From assembly GCA_900553905.1 (NCBI GenBank), contig USFL01000077.1:1-6997 (forward strand): 6,997 nt of DNA. Reading direction: 5' to 3'. The notes below the pieces were generated by a model. That model did no database searches. It was not told the DNA's origin and worked only from the letters and a program-made list of their open reading frames with translations. A program made the position numbers and the translations under genes. The stretch is from an uncultured Eubacteriales bacterium. GTDB lineage: Bacteria; Bacillota; Clostridia; Christensenellales; Aristaeellaceae. Positions 6,306 through 6,997 of this stretch are shown here, piece by piece (position 1 is the stretch's first letter; each line of letters starts with the position of its first letter).

Positions 6306-6997
6306 GGGACAAGCTGCTCGCAAAGCTGCGGGCTGTAGCGCTGCTGATCTGCTGCACGGTACTCACTTTGCTGGGCAGCAGCGCGAAGGCCGAGGAAGAG
6401 GTGAAAACCAGCGCGCGCGCCGCGGTGCTCATCGAGCGAAACACGGGCATGGTGCTTCTGTGCCACAATGAAAACGAGCCGTTGCCCATGGCCTCCACCA
6501 CCAAGGTGATGACCGCCCTTCTGGCGCTGGAAAAAGGCAATCTGGACGACGTGGTCACCGTGGGGCGAAACGCCTACGGCGTGCCGGGCACGAGCATCTA
6601 CCTGGACCTGGGGGAACAGATCACCTTGCGCGACCTGCTCTATGGCCTGCTTTTGGCCAGCGGTAACGACGCGGCGATCGCCATCGCCGAGCACATCGGT
6701 GGAAGCGTGGAGGCGTTCTGCGCGATGATGACCGAGCGCGCGGCCGAGCTGGGGTGTGAGGACACGGTGTTCGTCAATCCCAACGGCCTGCCCGCGGAGG
6801 GGCATCACACCACCGCCTATGACCTGGCGCTGATCGCACGCGAGGCCATGACGCATGAAACCTTCCGCGAGATCGTCAGCACGCAGCGCGCCTCCATTCC
6901 CTGGGAGGGACGCAGCTATGACCGCATCCTCAACAACAAAAACCGCTTGCTCGCCGGCTACGAGGGCGCGACCGGCATCAAAACCGGCTATACCCGT
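6302..6997 (+). CDS. D-alanyl-D-alanine carboxypeptidase (S11, DacF/DacB-like), partial
   Basis: 232 codons are visible, open to the window end, so the C-terminal part of the enzyme is missing. Residues 1-30 form a signal peptide with a hydrophobic core and an S-A-K-A cleavage site. All three active-site motifs of penicillin-binding serine peptidases are present: S65-T-T-K68 (nucleophile and general base), S120-G-N122 and K227-T-G229. This class trims the terminal D-Ala from peptidoglycan pentapeptides outside the membrane, which limits cross-linking. In spore formers such enzymes (DacF, DacB) shape the spore cortex, and the position directly behind the GerW gene suggests such a role. The ATG overlaps the GerW stop (ATGA, 6302-6305); the AGGAGG at 6283-6288 is 13 nt away, a long spacing, so coupling is likely. 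Whether it is the DacF, DacB or vegetative DacA type cannot be decided here. Confidence 0.95.
   Translation, partial: MRDKLLAKLRAVALLICCTVLTLLGSSAKAEEEVKTSARAAVLIERNTGMVLLCHNENEPLPMASTTKVMTALLALEKGNLDDVVTVGRNAYGVPGTSIYLDLGEQITLRDLLYGLLLASGNDAAIAIAEHIGGSVEAFCAMMTERAAELGCEDTVFVNPNGLPAEGHHTTAYDLALIAREAMTHETFREIVSTQRASIPWEGRSYDRILNNKNRLLAGYEGATGIKTGYTR

Noticed and set aside
6245..6856. Minus-strand open frame opposite the carboxypeptidase
   Set aside because: The plus strand carries all three serine-peptidase active-site motifs in frame, so this is a shadow.
1..6997. CRISPR arrays, insertion sequences, tRNA or rRNA genes
   Set aside because: No regularly spaced repeats, transposase motifs, terminal inverted repeats or tRNA-like cloverleaf sequences were noticed by eye on either strand.

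Overview
This is a GC-rich window that looks like a chromosomal segment of a spore-forming Firmicute, most likely a GC-rich Clostridia lineage. The evidence is a GerW/YtfJ-type sporulation gene behind a DUF2953 (YtfI-like) gene, a DnaK of the short Gram-positive type, a DUF5685 gene (a family I know from Clostridia), strong Shine-Dalgarno sites and sigma-A-like promoter elements. A genus cannot be named from the sequence alone.

Layout. (1) Positions 1-875, minus strand: the N-terminal part of a secreted protein with three SH3-like repeats and the start of an Ig-like domain, cut by the window edge. It has its own near-consensus promoter at 966-994. (2) Positions 1121-5104, minus strand: a compact four-gene operon read in the order DnaK-family Hsp70, DUF5685 protein, divergent J-domain protein, small membrane zinc-ribbon protein. 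Spacings are 22 bp, a 4-bp ATGA overlap and 24 bp. It ends at a clear intrinsic terminator at 1076-1113. (3) Positions 5105-5275: a divergent intergenic region with candidate promoters on both strands. (4) Positions 5276-6997, plus strand: a tightly overlapping operon of a DUF2953/YtfI-like membrane protein, a GerW/YtfJ-family sporulation protein and a D-Ala-D-Ala carboxypeptidase cut by the window edge.

How it works together. The plus-strand genes form a coherent envelope/sporulation unit: two forespore-type genes followed by a cortex or peptidoglycan-trimming enzyme. The minus-strand operon is the most interesting part. It pairs a full Hsp70 with a J-protein that lacks the classical DnaJ zinc-finger arrangement and carries a Gly/Ser/Tyr-repeat linker, a helical repeat-like segment and an eight-cysteine tail. 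With them are a Cys-rich DUF5685 protein having two aspartate-rich motifs reminiscent of isoprenoid synthases, and a membrane-anchored zinc ribbon. No hrcA, grpE, CIRCE operator or CtsR site is visible, so this does not look like the standard heat-shock dnaK locus. My inference is a dedicated chaperone module serving a metal-, thiol- or membrane-linked client. Its function is unknown from sequence alone.
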